Assembly: GCF_949628215.1 (NCBI RefSeq) | Contig: NC_134276.1 | Location: 129,952,125-130,016,124, forward strand | Source: Phalacrocorax aristotelis | Lineage: Eukaryota > Chordata > Aves > Suliformes > Phalacrocoracidae | Direction: 5' to 3' | Length of the DNA stretch: 64,000 bases | Shown here: in pieces, positions 13,801 to 26,706 of the stretch | Layout of the letters: every line of letters starts with the position of its first letter | Numbering within the stretch: position 1 is the stretch's first letter | Made by a program: the position numbers and the translations under genes | The notes under the pieces: model-generated | Seen by the model: only the letters and a program-made list of their open reading frames with translations | The model's database searches: none | What the model was told of the DNA's origin: nothing

Positions 13801-15814
13801 GGAGGAGCAAAAGCAGAGATTTCAGGAAAATGGGACAATGGTGTGCAGAAGACTGGTTTTTTCATGGACAGAGAGCCCCAGGTCTGCTCCTGCTGCTCCC
13901 TGGGTAAACTGGAAGAAGGTGGCTCTGCCATTCCTTGCCAGTCCTGCTCAGTCTCCTGTTTCCAGCTCTCTTTCTCCCCTCCCATCTGTTTGTCTCTTGA
14001 ACTCCCTTTGGGTTTGCTCTCCCCTCTTAAGCACTGTCTGTGTGGTCTTGTCTTACTGTCTTCCTTGTGTTCCTCCTCCATCCTCCCACTGTCTTCTTAA
14101 AGGTCATAATAATAAAATGATGCTTAGCATTCCCATGGCCCTTTCATTCTTCTTCAGCAAGCTGCTCTCCAGAGGCAGGGGTGGTGGGGATGGACACTTT
14201 TTTCTGCATTACTCGTAACTGGGAGTCAAAGCTTCAAAGAGAAAACAAAAAAAAAAAAGAGTTGACAAAGATCAAATGACAGGTTTGCTTCCCAGCAAAT
14301 TCTCCCCAACTAGCTGGACAATACTGAACTCTGGTGAGGTCCCTGACTACCAGCAGTCATTTTAAAAGGCTCTTTAGGAGGAAGATATTGGACATACTGC
14401 AGAGTACTGCTTTAGCAAGATAGGAACTTATGGCATAGATCGATGGCATCTCTAAACCCCAAAGGGGGAATGAAGATACTAAGGAGGGGACATTCATCAC
14501 AAGAAACACAGTCCTACTAGATGAAGGGCCATAGACATGCTGCTGCTGTGCGGTGGGCTAAGCACTCAACAGATAGAAGGTTAAAACGTGCCTCTTACAG
14601 GAAGACAACAAAGAAAAAGGATGTTCTGTAGCTCAGAGATGCTGTATGTTCTCCTGAAACCTTGTGTTGCAGAGGGAAGGCGATAAGCTGTTCTCCGTCC
14701 CCCCACAGAATAGGATGAGTAGCAAAGGATTTAGGATGGACTCACAGCATCTGTACAGTGCAGGCTCCCCAGCCATAACCTGATCTGGCCTGTTTCCTCA
14801 TGGTCTCTGCCATTGCCGACATACTCAGTCCCCTGACAGACACTGTACCTCGGTGCCCGGAGAGCCTTGTCACAGAGCACTACCAGCTGCTGCTTAGGAC
14901 GATGCTGGGAGCATTGGACTGCTCCCTGCACCACCCCGAGGGACTCCTGAGACCCAGGGAGAAATTATCCCCTCCTGCACCACCCATAGCCACTGTGCTC
15001 AAGGATCTTTCGGAAGGCACGTGCTCCTCCCACGGGAGAGGGAGAACTTTCCCCGAGTGCCTGGCCCTTGGCAGGTGCTTGTGGACTCAAACAAGTGCAA
15101 GCTGGCTGGATCCATCCATATCTTACGCTGCTTCCCACAGCAAAACCTCCCCTCTGAAAATCTCCCTGGCAAGATTAGAAAGCAATGCACTCAGCACTTC
15201 CTTCTAGGGCTGTCAAAGCCAGGCTGGGAGTCCGACACTGTGCAGACACCTGACAGAAAAGTTTCCTCACTTGCGATAATGACAGTGAGTGTCTCAGCCT
15301 AGGCGAGTTGTGGTCGTTTGCGGCATATTAGCTCCAAAATACTTGAAATGCAGTGCTCTGGCCTAATGCAACCTGTAGAGGTCCCCCATTTACCTTTAAA
15401 TATTAAGGTATGTTTGTACCCTTTTAGGGAAAAACACGAAGGAGGCATCAGAAGGCACTTGAAGCTATTTTCTTATGTCCATGGTAGCTGAGCACTGACT
15501 TCTTCTTACCAGCTGGGACACCAGTGATTGATAGAAAGGTGGCTAGAGAAGCATCCACTGGATGTATTGTTCCTCAGGTCTCTCTTCCATGCAGCCACAT
15601 CTGTTTAAAAGCAATGACCCTGAAGGGACAGGCTCTCTCTCCCACCTTCCCACCCTACATAGGAGCATTTCCCAGGTCTAACATAAACCTCCCCTTGTGT
15701 CTGGCCAGCCACACCCCTGGACCTGCATCTCTGCTTCAAAAGATCTTATATCCTGCCAGGGCTGACCTCTGCCAGAGCCTGGGTGTACCCATAACCTCCA
15801 GTCCACAGTGCTCT

Positions 15815-16230
15815 GGAGTTAAAAGCACATTTCAGCTAAGGATCTCCAAGTGCTGTACAAAAAGTCATTAATCCTCAGGCCACCCCTAGGAGCCGGGCCT
15901 GTAATTATTTGGCTGGCCATTTATCTCTGGAACTCACTGTGCCATTCCCTGAGCCTAGGGATGAAGGAAAGTAAAACAATACCTACCATTTCGTAATAAA
16001 TTGCAAATTAAATCAACTGCAGCTCAGCCGTTAAGGGAAATGTTACCTTTTCCATAATCACCCCCTGCAGGCAAGAGCCTGAGAAAATGTAGCAACAGGT
16101 ATTCTTTAACAGCTAGGTAAACTTTGACACAAAATTTAAGTGACAAGCTCTGAGTGAGACAGCCAACAAGTGGCAGAAGGTTTCTTTGAACAGAAATCAG
16201 GAATCCTCCCTCTTGGTTTCTTGTTTTATC
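15815..16230 (+). mobile_element. Ancient MIR/CORE-type SINE relic
   Basis: The segment CATTTCAGCTAAGGATCTCCAAGTGCTGTACAAAAAG, and later AGACAGCCAACAAGTGGCAGAAGG then CAGGAATCCTCCC, follow the order of old amniote SINE/MIR-like repeats (counterparts of CACACAGCAAGTGGCAGAGCC and CAGGAGTCC). The copy is highly diverged and probably interrupted between 15900 and 16080. Confidence 0.45.
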
Positions 16231-19200
16231 AACTGAATTGCCTTTCCTCCACACACACCCCCCCTCCCTTAAGATGACCATCAAAGGAAAAGAAATGCTG
16301 CTTATGTCCTTTATGTGACTTCGTAATAGATTAAGGAGCCTGTAGGATTTCAGTCCAAGGGAAAAAGATTAAGTGTTTTTCCACTTGTTTTCTTACATTA
16401 GAAATGCAGGTCTTTGGGAGCCTAGAAGTCTCCAGCCTGTCTAGTCTGGATCATGACAAAAGCAGGAACAAATGAAAGACAAGAGAGCAAGAACAGGTCA
16501 GAGGAGAGGAGATGGGAGGGGAAATCAAGTCAAAGTCACAGAGTGTTGTTTGCAAGCAACAACTGCATAAACACAGTAACACAATTACGCACAAAATATC
16601 AGTAAGAAATGATGTGCTGTTTAAGAGTTGACTCTCCCGCAGCTCCAGAGTCAAACTCTTGAGTACCCCAGGAAGTCTGCATGGGAGAAGAAAAGGAAAA
16701 AAGAAAAGGATCCTCATATCTTTTTCTTCTTCTCAAACAGAAGCTGTAAATAGCATGAGATTTCAAATAAGACAGACCCAACCTACAGGAAAGGGAAGGA
16801 CCAGGCAACAAAAGCAGAGCAACGGCTGTAAAATTTTTATGCCTTCTGTGTTGGCCAGGTTCATGCAGAAGAATCCCTGGAGAGGAGGTGCTGAAGGGAC
16901 GGAGCATGGGGATGGGTGGGGTAAACCAACAATGCAAAAGGCAATTACAAAGTGAAGCAGAGGTGAGGAAAGCTGCCGAAGGACAGGGCTGGCGCAAAAG
17001 TCAGCACACAGAGGAAATTGTCCCACTCCAGTCCAGAGAGCAGAAACGTCACTCAGTTGGTTTCTAGCTGACAAAGCTGTCCCTTTTTCAGTCTTTCTCT
17101 GCCCTCTTCCTACAGCTCCCTCCCCTACATGTTCCAGGAAGACAGCAGGACCCTTGCTCTGGTCTAAGCCCAGAAGGCAGTAAAAAAAAAATTTCAGTCG
17201 GTTCCAGCTGTACCTGTTTAAACTACTTCTGCGGCTGGGAGATTTAATTACAGCTAGTCTGCAGTAGGCAGGCTTTGCACTGCTTTAGTAGCCTGGGATC
17301 AAAACCTGTATGACCAGAGGGTGGAGAAAGGGGTGGAGGAGTGAGGGGGGGGGCTGCAGCTGTATTGAAAGAAGCCCACTAGGACAGGTTGTGTCTGTAT
17401 GTGGCTGAGGGGTACATAAACCACATTTGCACAAGGTTATCTGGTTGCAAGTCACCGGGGATTCCATGGGCTGAAATCCAATTCAGTAAGCAAAAGACTT
17501 TCCTTAGGAAATCTATTTTCCCAGTTGTTTGAAAATCCACTCAGATAGCTCCTCCAGAAACCTTCAAGTGCACAGCATTAAATAATCATTGTTAAAATTA
17601 TCTCCCTCCTGACCAGCTACCTGCCAGTTACACTTCATTGCTATGTCTAGGGTATACTGAAACCCAGGAGAAGTCCCAGAACTGCCTGCAGTAACCAAGT
17701 CCAAATCTTGTGGAAACCCTTTCCCTGTGTCAGGAAGCAAGTAAATACACTCACTGCCCATCTCACAGCCCCCTCGGGCCATGCCTGAGCTTTTCAGGCC
17801 AAACTGGTGATATAGCCACACCATTCCCCTGCAAGGAGCTCTTCCCCAACAGATTCCACAGCAGCTAAGCAATTGCTGATGCTAGAGCGGTGCCTGCTGG
17901 CCAGTCATATCAGAAGCACTTGGAAATGTTTCCACAGAGAATAAACTTGCAGTCAAGTTCAGCAAAACATTTCTAGGGAAAAGTTGCACGTTCAGCTCCA
18001 CTGTGTTTCTGCCAGAGAGCTGGCATCCAAGTTCCCACCCACTGCAAACAAGATGTCCCAGTTTTGTAAATCAGTCTGGTATTTATATCTACCGGACCTC
18101 CGGCCACATGCTGTTTCTTGTCTTTCTGTATTCTTTAAGGTTTTATGATTTTTAAGACAATCCCAAGGTAAGACATGACTTTATTACTTTGGTATAACTG
18201 ATGCAGTTTGAATAATGCAACTCCCCATGAAAGTTCAGATTCTGGACAGTGTCATCCCAGCAAGATCCTTAGCCTGTCTAATGTTGGATGCTAAGAACGT
18301 AAGGTACCTAAACTTACTGAAAGCTTTTGAAAGGTCTGGCATTTTACATACCCTTTACATATAGAAACATGCTCAAAATGCAAATAATGCTGCTGTTATG
18401 CAAACTGGGTGCCAAAACTGCTGTCGTTTTACTGTTCTTGTGATATGCTGGGAGAGAGAAATGGTGCTATGGGTGAAACAGCTTTCATCACAGAGGATGC
18501 TCACAAAATCATGAATATAAAAAAGATGAAACCCCAAAGAAGTAATCTTCAGACATACAACATGGCACTCTTATGCCACATCCACAGATGTACAGCAATG
18601 TGTTATACCAGATTTTGTCCTCAGCCCAAGGATTTGGAGACAATTTAGATATGAACAAAAGAAAATAGGCAGTGTATCATGTAGTTTGTGAAATTACAGC
18701 ATGAAAGAATATAGAGTTCTACCAGAAGATTGGGATTACGTTCCCCCTGAGCCTACAGCTCTTCTAAGTAAAAACACACACACCCCCCCTTCCCCCTGCT
18801 CCAAAGGCAGAAGTCTAAAATGGATAAGACTGGTAATGGCAAAGGGGTGCATCCATCTTCACAGGTCTTCCAGGGGCTGAAACTCCACAGCAAACTTTTT
18901 CTTGAACAATCACAGACCCATGTTTTCTCACTGATGGCAGGTGGTGCCACATTAGGCAGCCTCAGCTAGAGGCATCCCATTAGTCCCATTTGTTTGCCAT
19001 TTTGCAACACTTGAACTGCCAGGCTGACATTTTACGTCCTCAGCATAAACAAGGCAGGTAGGTGGGAGGTGGGCAGGCAGACAAAAACAATGTAAGGCTG
19101 CTAAATGCCTTTCTGAAGAACTGGATGTTATCTGTACTGCTGTTTGAACTCCCCCATGCTCTACATAAACCAAAACATCCAGTTGAATGCATATTTAAGG

Positions 19201-19929
19201 TAGACACTGGCCAAATGTCTGTGTCGGGCCAACAGCTGCACAGATTTTAACCATCCTCCGATTTCAGTAGAAGAAAGCACCCCTCTCCCCACATCTGCTC
19301 TGGCACAATTCAGTGGAGAATGCTACATCTAGGGAAAAGAGACCCCAAGCAGTTCACATCCCTGATCACGCACTGATTTCTAGCAAATACTGTAGTAACT
19401 TAAACACTTTCTACTCCAAAAGTTCCAGTGCAATAAAAGGCTAATAATTTACCTTTTCAGCATACTTCTCTCCCCTGTACGAGCAGTGGACAATACACAG
19501 ATGCACACATATTCATGCACATATACAGAACATAAACATTTGCACACACACGAAGCACAAGATTTCCAGACATCATTGGTCTTTACTTAACAAGTCAAAG
19601 CACCAGCATGTACAGCTCACTTACTTATAAACAATTTTTCTCCTCTTTCTAGCAGAAGGGGAGATAACACAGAGAACCCCATCTTTTCTGCTGCCTAAAC
19701 ACAAGGAGTTTTACGCAAACAGAATTCATACATGGATTTCCATGTTAAAGCTGCTTGTGCATTCCCTGTTTCCCTATGCATGCAACAAAAGATCTTGCTA
19801 GTGGCTTGTAGCTGCAACTGGAGGTGAACAGAGCTCTACCTTAACCATATGAAAGCCCCAGGACTACGCAAGCATGCAGGAAAGCCAAGACTTAGTCATA
19901 TATGCTCCCTAATCAGTGAACACATCTGA

Positions 19930-20045
19930 CAAACTTGGTCATAATTTCACTGTGTGTCATTTTCCCCATCTATAAAAAGGGGACCATACTACCATCTGTC
20001 TTGCAGGGTGGAAAATTTGTTTGTGAAATAGTCAGATGCTATGGC
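19930..20045 (-). mobile_element. Ancient MIR-like SINE relic
   Basis: GTCATTTTCCCCATCTATAAAAAGGGGACCATACTACC is a close variant of the conserved MIR segment CAGTTTCCCCATCTGTAAAATGGGG, followed by CTTGCAGGGTGG in the expected place. No coding content. Confidence 0.5.
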
Positions 20046-23000
20046 GTGAACATTGTAACTCAAAAACATCTGAAAGAAAGTGGATTACTCTGAAGTGTAT
20101 CTTAGATTGTGCCTAAAAGAGAAAGCCAGGGGACTACACAAAGTTGATGCAAAAAAAACCAAACAAAATGTTGAAGCAGGATTCGTTTACTACCAGCCAC
20201 AGGAATTTGCTGAAAACATCAGTCTGTTTTCAGAATGCATTAAGTACCAGGGGAATAAGGGAAGATTGTGCAGAAAATCTTTAATTCAGCCTTCTCTATT
20301 TTTTCAGTGTTTGATTTTGCCACTACAATGAACTTCTGTCATCATTTATTTGGCCTCAGAAATAGAGAATTGAAAAACAACCAGACAATAAATAATTCTT
20401 AGTGTGGAGCACACTACTTATGATTACAATATTTCAATTCATCATATACTTGTTACCACTGTGATACCATAGTGAATAGAAAAAGCATATTACATGAGTT
20501 CTGGTTGGTATACTGCAGAGTTGAACCAGAGGACTTTCATATTTAACCCGTGCTGTTGAGCAAAACTCATGATTCAAAGGCATGACGGAGCCAGAGAACA
20601 GTAAACAGTGTAGCTGCATTCCATGCACTGATGTATTGGGGGATTATGTAACAGTGGTCCCAAATTAGCGACCATGGCCTTTTTCCCTGCTAGACTGGCC
20701 ACAGGAACCAACGAGGTCCACACCCACTGAAAGCCAGCAAAACTTTTCTCAGGACACTGGCATGCTTCAGAGCAGATGTAATTTGGCAATTGTGCAAGGA
20801 CATTGAGCAATAGAAGTATACATGGAACCCGCTCCGCTCCTCAGTGGTAAAATTCTGCTGCCCTGGTAAAATTTTTCACCTCCTGCTGTTGAGGGGGGAA
20901 TGGGATGGCGACGGGAAGTAGAAGGGTCCCCAGAGCCCAGCACATAAGCACAGGACACCAGCAGACTATGTGTAATGGGAATTGTGATCCACAGCATCCC
21001 TGGGTCACAACAACTTTTTACAAGGAAGAAGTCCCCCACCCTCATGGCCTGGCCCTCGGCCATAAAGGCCTTCAACCTTAAAATCCCATAGCCAGTTTCT
21101 TATAGTTTTCTTCTTCTCAAATCCAAACTTTGGTCCATCCTGTCTGCTGGCCTTGCATTACCCTAAATCATGATGGTGCTGCTGAGATAATTTCCCCCAA
21201 GGGTCCAGGCCCTCTTTCTGATGTTCTAAGGATAATAAAAATACGTTGCATGTCTTTGCCAATTTCTAATTCCTCTAGATAAAAAAAAAAAAATTGTGCC
21301 TTGAAAACATCTGCAACAAACCATCTGCGGGGTGAGCCACCCCCACACTCACCAAATGCCATTTGTCTGAGTAAGTGGGCAGCAACCTGCCTCCTACAGT
21401 GCTTAATGCAAAACAGCTAATCCATAGGTGATTCATCTTCAGGAGACCTTTTCTCTCCCTCCAGATCACCGGCCATCCCTAGAAACCCTCCCTCTCCACC
21501 CAGCAGAGGGAGCCTGGGGAAACCCACCCCACACTGCGAGGTCCTGCCCCGGTGCGAGTCCCGCCGTGGCAAAGCAACACCACTGGGACACGCAGAGCTT
21601 CAGGCTGCCACTCTGGCACCTAAAGCTTCTCGTGTCTTTTTCAAATGTCTCCCTAGGACAGTCTCCTGGCTCAAGTGACAGACACAATCACCACCAAAGA
21701 CTTTCCTTGATTAGTTTAGTTAAATTAGTTACTTAGGTTAACTTAACAATCACTTAAAACTGAGAACTCAGAACTGGAAGAGAAATCTCTAAATATGTCA
21801 TTCTCAACCAGAACTGGCAAGGAAATGCTGATATCAATGGAAAGGCATGGCTCCTCCATTGCCAGGACTGCATGACACAGACTATTGCAGCATAAGGCAA
21901 GCATTTCAACAGGTGATTCTGAGAGGAATTTACCCTTGGAGCCCTAAAAACCCACTCTGTTTTGCAGTACTGTACACAGAATTTCTGGACTTTATTTGCA
22001 CTTACCTGCACCTACCATTCATCGATCAGTTCCCCTTGTTCCGTCTTCCAACTCTCTACTCTCTTTTTCCCCCTCTCCCCCAGAGCCAAAGAAGGATCAA
22101 AACTACATGCTCAAAGAGCACTGAATCCCCCAAAGAACAGGAATAGCAAACAAGCACAACCGGATAAAACAGAGGAGGAAAACACAGTCTAAATGGGAAA
22201 GAAACTTGACACTTGTAAAGCTAGGAATTAATTTTCCTAAGTGGAGAGACACAGTTTGTCTCTCTATGTCTCTAACCAGAAGAAATTGAGTTGTTTTGGG
22301 ACTTACAGCCCCATCCTCAGATATCCAGCAGGGATGAAGCAGAAGCTGCATTATACCTGAGTTTTGTATTTGGGTCATATAAAACTTGACAAACTAGAAA
22401 CTTAGGTATGTCCTTGGGCATAGGATACACTGATTCCTCCCATGACTGCACTGGTTAAGCTACGCTGGCCCACATGGCACCCCATGGTCAGCTCTACTCA
22501 TCACCTTTAAAAGAGGAAAGACACCTTGAGGTCAACCCTAAGGCAAAGCTCCTCAGAATTTTGTTCACATGCTCATTAAGGTCCATAGAAATGTTTCACA
22601 TCCTTGTACCTACACCACAGTTCAAACTGCACCCAGAGACAGTGGGAGCACACAAGCTCACCTCCTCTTTGCTGCTTTGGGAGTTAGTAAATTAACATGC
22701 TACTCCTCAAAGAGCACTGGGTTCCAGCAGCAGCATGCCACATGGGGTGTGCATCACCTCCTTGCAGTCTGCCAGGTGTTATCAGCCCCTGGTTTTAAGG
22801 CATAGATATAAATCTGCTCAAAAGACAACCGTGCAACCTGATGTTCCTGCTGTCCCCAGCTTTTGCTGAGATCCTGCTCCTGGATGCCCGTCCTCACAAC
22901 TCTGCCTCTGGAGCTCCATATGAAGCTGGCTCTTAGGCACCGACAAAGGCTTTTTCAACTCACGCAACTGCTTCCACACTATAATCTATTAGAGAGTGTT

Positions 23001-24040
23001 CCCAACAGTTGCACAGCCAAGGATAAAATGAGGAGAGTGTAACTTTTAAACCAACACAGCTGGATCCAGGACAGGGTGTTTGCGGACAACTGAAAGCTAG
23101 CCTGTGCACATCAGCATAGAACAAAGCTGCCTTGAGTGTGGTTTGAGTCTGATGCCCCAAATCCATAAAATCACTACACCAGCACTAGAGCTCTGATCTC
23201 ATTTATTCTGGGATAAATAGGGAACAACATCTCCAGCAGGCACTGCTTCCATAGGTTAAAGCTAGTATAAAGAAACGGAGAGTGAGCACAAGTAGTCAGC
23301 AGCAGCTTCTACTCACTCTGAGTTTCTGTTATTAGCAACAGTCAGGTCTCAGCATCAGGATGAGCTAGGACTCCTGTGTGGCAGAGGGCAGGCTTGCTCC
23401 TGGAACACAGTCAGCATTTCCTGGACCCAAGCTGTACATGAGCCAGAAGTAACTGTGAGTGAGCTTCTGCTCTTTGCTACTGAAAAGTGCCTAGGTTTGT
23501 ACTCACTGCAAGGTAAGATTGGACACAAATTTTTCACAGAAAAAAAATGTTTACTCTTCTTTAGTTATTGTGCAGGAGACATTTGGAGAGAGGGACGTGG
23601 GGAGAGAGGGGAACACAGCAAATGCTGTCACCAAAACTAGCAGGAAGTCAGGTCAGTTTATTCTCCCAAATGTCTGGCTATGGAAAAAAAAAATCCACCC
23701 ACCATAAAAACCAAAGAAATAACACCACCAATAAAAAGAAGCCCTGAGCTTCACTCTTGCTTTGAAAACCACAAAGTCTATACTTCTACCAGTGGGCAGA
23801 AGTTCCTTGTACACAGCAGATACTATGCAAAGTGAGCGGGTGAAAGCAGGCAGTGAGACACTGTAGAGCCTGTAGTTCTTGGTCTTACATCAGCCTGCCA
23901 TATATGTGGGGTTTTCTACTTCTGATAAAGCTCCTAAATGCTATGAATCATACTGAAGTCTTCCAGCACCTGTGGTTACTTAACCACAACTACTTAGTAT
24001 TTTTGAAAGTTGCTGCCTTTTGCTTTGGAAACAAAGTCAG

Positions 24041-24880
24041 TGTCACAGACTGGTAGGGGTTGGAAGGGACCTCTGGAGATCACCTCATCCAACCCCCCTG
24101 CTTGAGCAGGGACACCCAGAGCAGGGGGCACAGGACCACATCCAGGCGGGTTTTGAATATATCCGGAGAGGGACACTCCACAACCTCCCTGGGCAGCCTG
24201 TTCCACTGCTCTGTCACCCTCACAGGAAAGAAGTTTTTCCTCATATTGAGGTGGAACTTCCTGTGTTCCAACTTGTGCCCACTGCCCCTTGTCCTGTTGT
24301 TGGGCACCACTGAGAAGAGTCCGGTCCCATCCTCCTGACACTTGCCCTTTAGAGAGTTACAAGCATTGATAAGATCTCCCTCAGTCTTCTCCAGGCTGAA
24401 CAAACCCAGGTCTCTCACTTCCTCATAAGGGAGATGCTCCAGTCCCCTGATCATCTCTGTAGCTCTCCCCTGGACTCTCTCCAGTAGTTCCCTGTCTTTC
24501 TTGAACTGGGGAGCCCAGGACTGGATGCAGTACTCCAGGTGTGGCTTCACTAGGGCAGAGTAGAGAGGGAGGATAACCTCTCTCAATCTACTGGCCACAC
24601 TCCTTTTTATGCACCCCAGGATACCATTGGCCTTCTTGGCCACAAGGTCACATTCCTGGCTCATGGTCAACCTGCTGTCCACCAGCACTCCCAGGTCCTT
24701 CTCAGCAGAGCTGCTTTCCAGCAGGTCAACCCCCAACCTGTCCTGGTGCATGGGTTGTTCCTCCCCCGGTACAGGACCTTACACTTGCTTTAGATCAGTT
24801 TTATTAAGTTCCCCTCAACCTAGCTCTCCAGCCTGTCCAGGTCTTGCTGAATGGCAGCACAGCCTTGTGGTGTATCAGGT
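24041..24880 (-). mobile_element. CR1 LINE, 3' part of ORF2, 5'-truncated
   Basis: On the minus strand an unbroken 223-residue reading frame (24751-24080) encodes the C-terminal region of a CR1 reverse transcriptase-type ORF2, with the family signatures [38 protein letters not shown] and [11 protein letters not shown]. The plus-strand start (GGTTGGAAGGGACC) is the inverted CR1 3' end. The rest of ORF2 is missing, as is typical for 5'-truncated CR1 copies. The open frame suggests a fairly recent insertion, but the copy cannot retrotranspose. Confidence 0.92.
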
Positions 24881-25031
24881 GTCAAGGGATTTTCAAAACC
24901 ATACCCTACGTGAGACTTTTGCATGCTGTTCAGTACTAAATTGCACAGGATGAATGCAGTGTGTTAGATGAACTGGTATAGTTTCTGGGAGAAATTTCAG
25001 CCAGGTCCTCCAAACAATCATTTTTTGGACC

Positions 25032-26644
25032 TTTATTTCTCATATTAATAAACAGAAAGCAAGCCTTGGTCCAAGCAGGAAAACAAGCTACAGGTTTACA
25101 CTTATCACAACACACATGACAAAGAATATTTGTGTGGAAACTTGTTAAAAAGTTACTAAGAGGTAGACAGCATCATCCTGATAAACCTTTTGAAGGTGCA
25201 ATGGAGAAGAACACTTGGCTTAGGAGCTGTGACTTACATATATATATATTAAAAAATCACTTTGAGTTAAAGATTATTTTGAGGGTCAGTTACTGGCTTT
25301 TAAGGTTAAATAAAAAGTGTAGGGATATATATTACAGAAAGATATGGCAAAGCTTTTTACATCTTAACAAGTCTTTTTTAATAAATTATGATCAAGTGTT
25401 TACAAAGGTTGATAGTCTAGCTCTTATAAAAGGTCCTGCTGAACACTCCTGCCCCCAATGTGGTCTGTGGCTGGAGCACAGTTCACACTCTGACAGACAC
25501 TGTTCTCAGTACAGCCACTTGGGGCTTGTCCTTTACACTGGGGAAGAGTAGCCTTCGGGAGGGTACCTAACAGCAGCCTTCCCATACCTACAAGCTGATC
25601 ACTGAGAAGACGGAGACATGTTCTTCACAGTAGTGCCTGGTGGAAGAACAAGAGATAACGGGAATAAGTTGAAACAAGAGGGAAGATGGAGGGGGAGGTT
25701 CTGATTTTTGGTTATCTTTGTCAAACCCTCATAATTCTTTACACATACTAAGTTCAAAATCAACTGAAATGGCTTTCAGGTGTCATGAACGACCAGCATG
25801 CAGGAGTCATGAAACACACTCTATAGCTTGATGTTTTGAAAACATTAATACATAGTATTCCTTTCTCTTTGATTCTTTTTGGGCTTCAGTGTATATATAG
25901 GAGTTCAAGTTTTCAGGCTTTCTTTCCAGTCACAAGCAACCTAAAAGCACGTTATTCTTCAGAAATGGGTAGGTTGACATTCTGTTAGAATAATGTGAAG
26001 CAGAAGCTAGGAACCACCCTAAAAGTGCAAAAAATATCAAAAGTTCAGGGAAAAAGCCCCAAAATCTACTAATAGCAGCTGCTTTGTTCCAATAAAACAA
26101 TAAGCTGAGTGGCAGCTTTATCACAGTCAACGACCATTAGGAGATGATCAGCTAGTCTTCTGCCAACCCCAGGAAATCGCTATCTTGGAGAATATTTATC
26201 TGGAGCATTGAGCTCCTGCTGGAGAACTGAGACTAGAAAATGCAAACTTCCACCCATTTGGAACTGCTGAAGGATGTACCATCTTTCTTCTGACTGTAAG
26301 AAGGTACTGATCCAAAACTGCAGAGAAAGCTGATTATTTTTGATTTATCCACATTCATGAAAGTGGATATGACTTTGTTAATCTCTAAATACAAATTACA
26401 AAAAAGGCCTCAGCTCTTATATTTTGTGTTAGTGGAGCACTGTTTGTTAAAACTGGATACAAAACAAATACAAAGGATTTTGTCCATGATTTAGCCTCTT
26501 TATCAGGAGGTTGTAACTTCTGGGAAAAGAAAAACAGGCACTGGAACCAGCTCAGCTAGCCTTCAAAGTGCTTCTTTATGGTTGACTTCAGTGCTGGTGG
26601 AAAACGTCCATGACAAAAGATAGCAGCTCCTTCACCACTGAATT
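25032..26644 (-). other. Probable 3' untranslated region of the CD58-like gene
   Basis: No further splice or coding signal is seen below the stop codon. Going down the minus strand, a variant polyadenylation signal ATTAAA lies at 25382-25377 and a canonical AATAAA at 25037-25032, the latter about 150 bp before a CR1 insertion. A 1.3-1.6 kb 3'UTR is thus possible, but the true cleavage site cannot be fixed from sequence alone. A short (TA)n tract lies at 25237-25250. Confidence 0.35.
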
Positions 26645-26706
26645 CTACTTCTTCTCTTCTGTCATTGTTTCGCCCACAAAGCAATTATTCGGTTGTGATT
26701 TAAGTT
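26645..26706 (-). CDS. CD58: CD58-like exon 14: C-terminus and stop codon
   Basis: The acceptor has a long pyrimidine tract (CTTTTTCTTTTGCTTCAG|), and 62 nt encode [20 protein letters not shown] followed by TAG at 26647-26645. The frame is continuous with exon 13. Only the coding part is given; the untranslated region runs on toward lower coordinates. Confidence 0.75.

Larger units (their letters stand above)
13801..24040. other. Intergenic, no supported gene
   Basis: Only the ancient SINE relics at 15.8-16.2 and 19.9 kb are recognised. The longest open frame (14800-15207, plus, 135 codons) shows no family signature. Confidence 0.5.
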
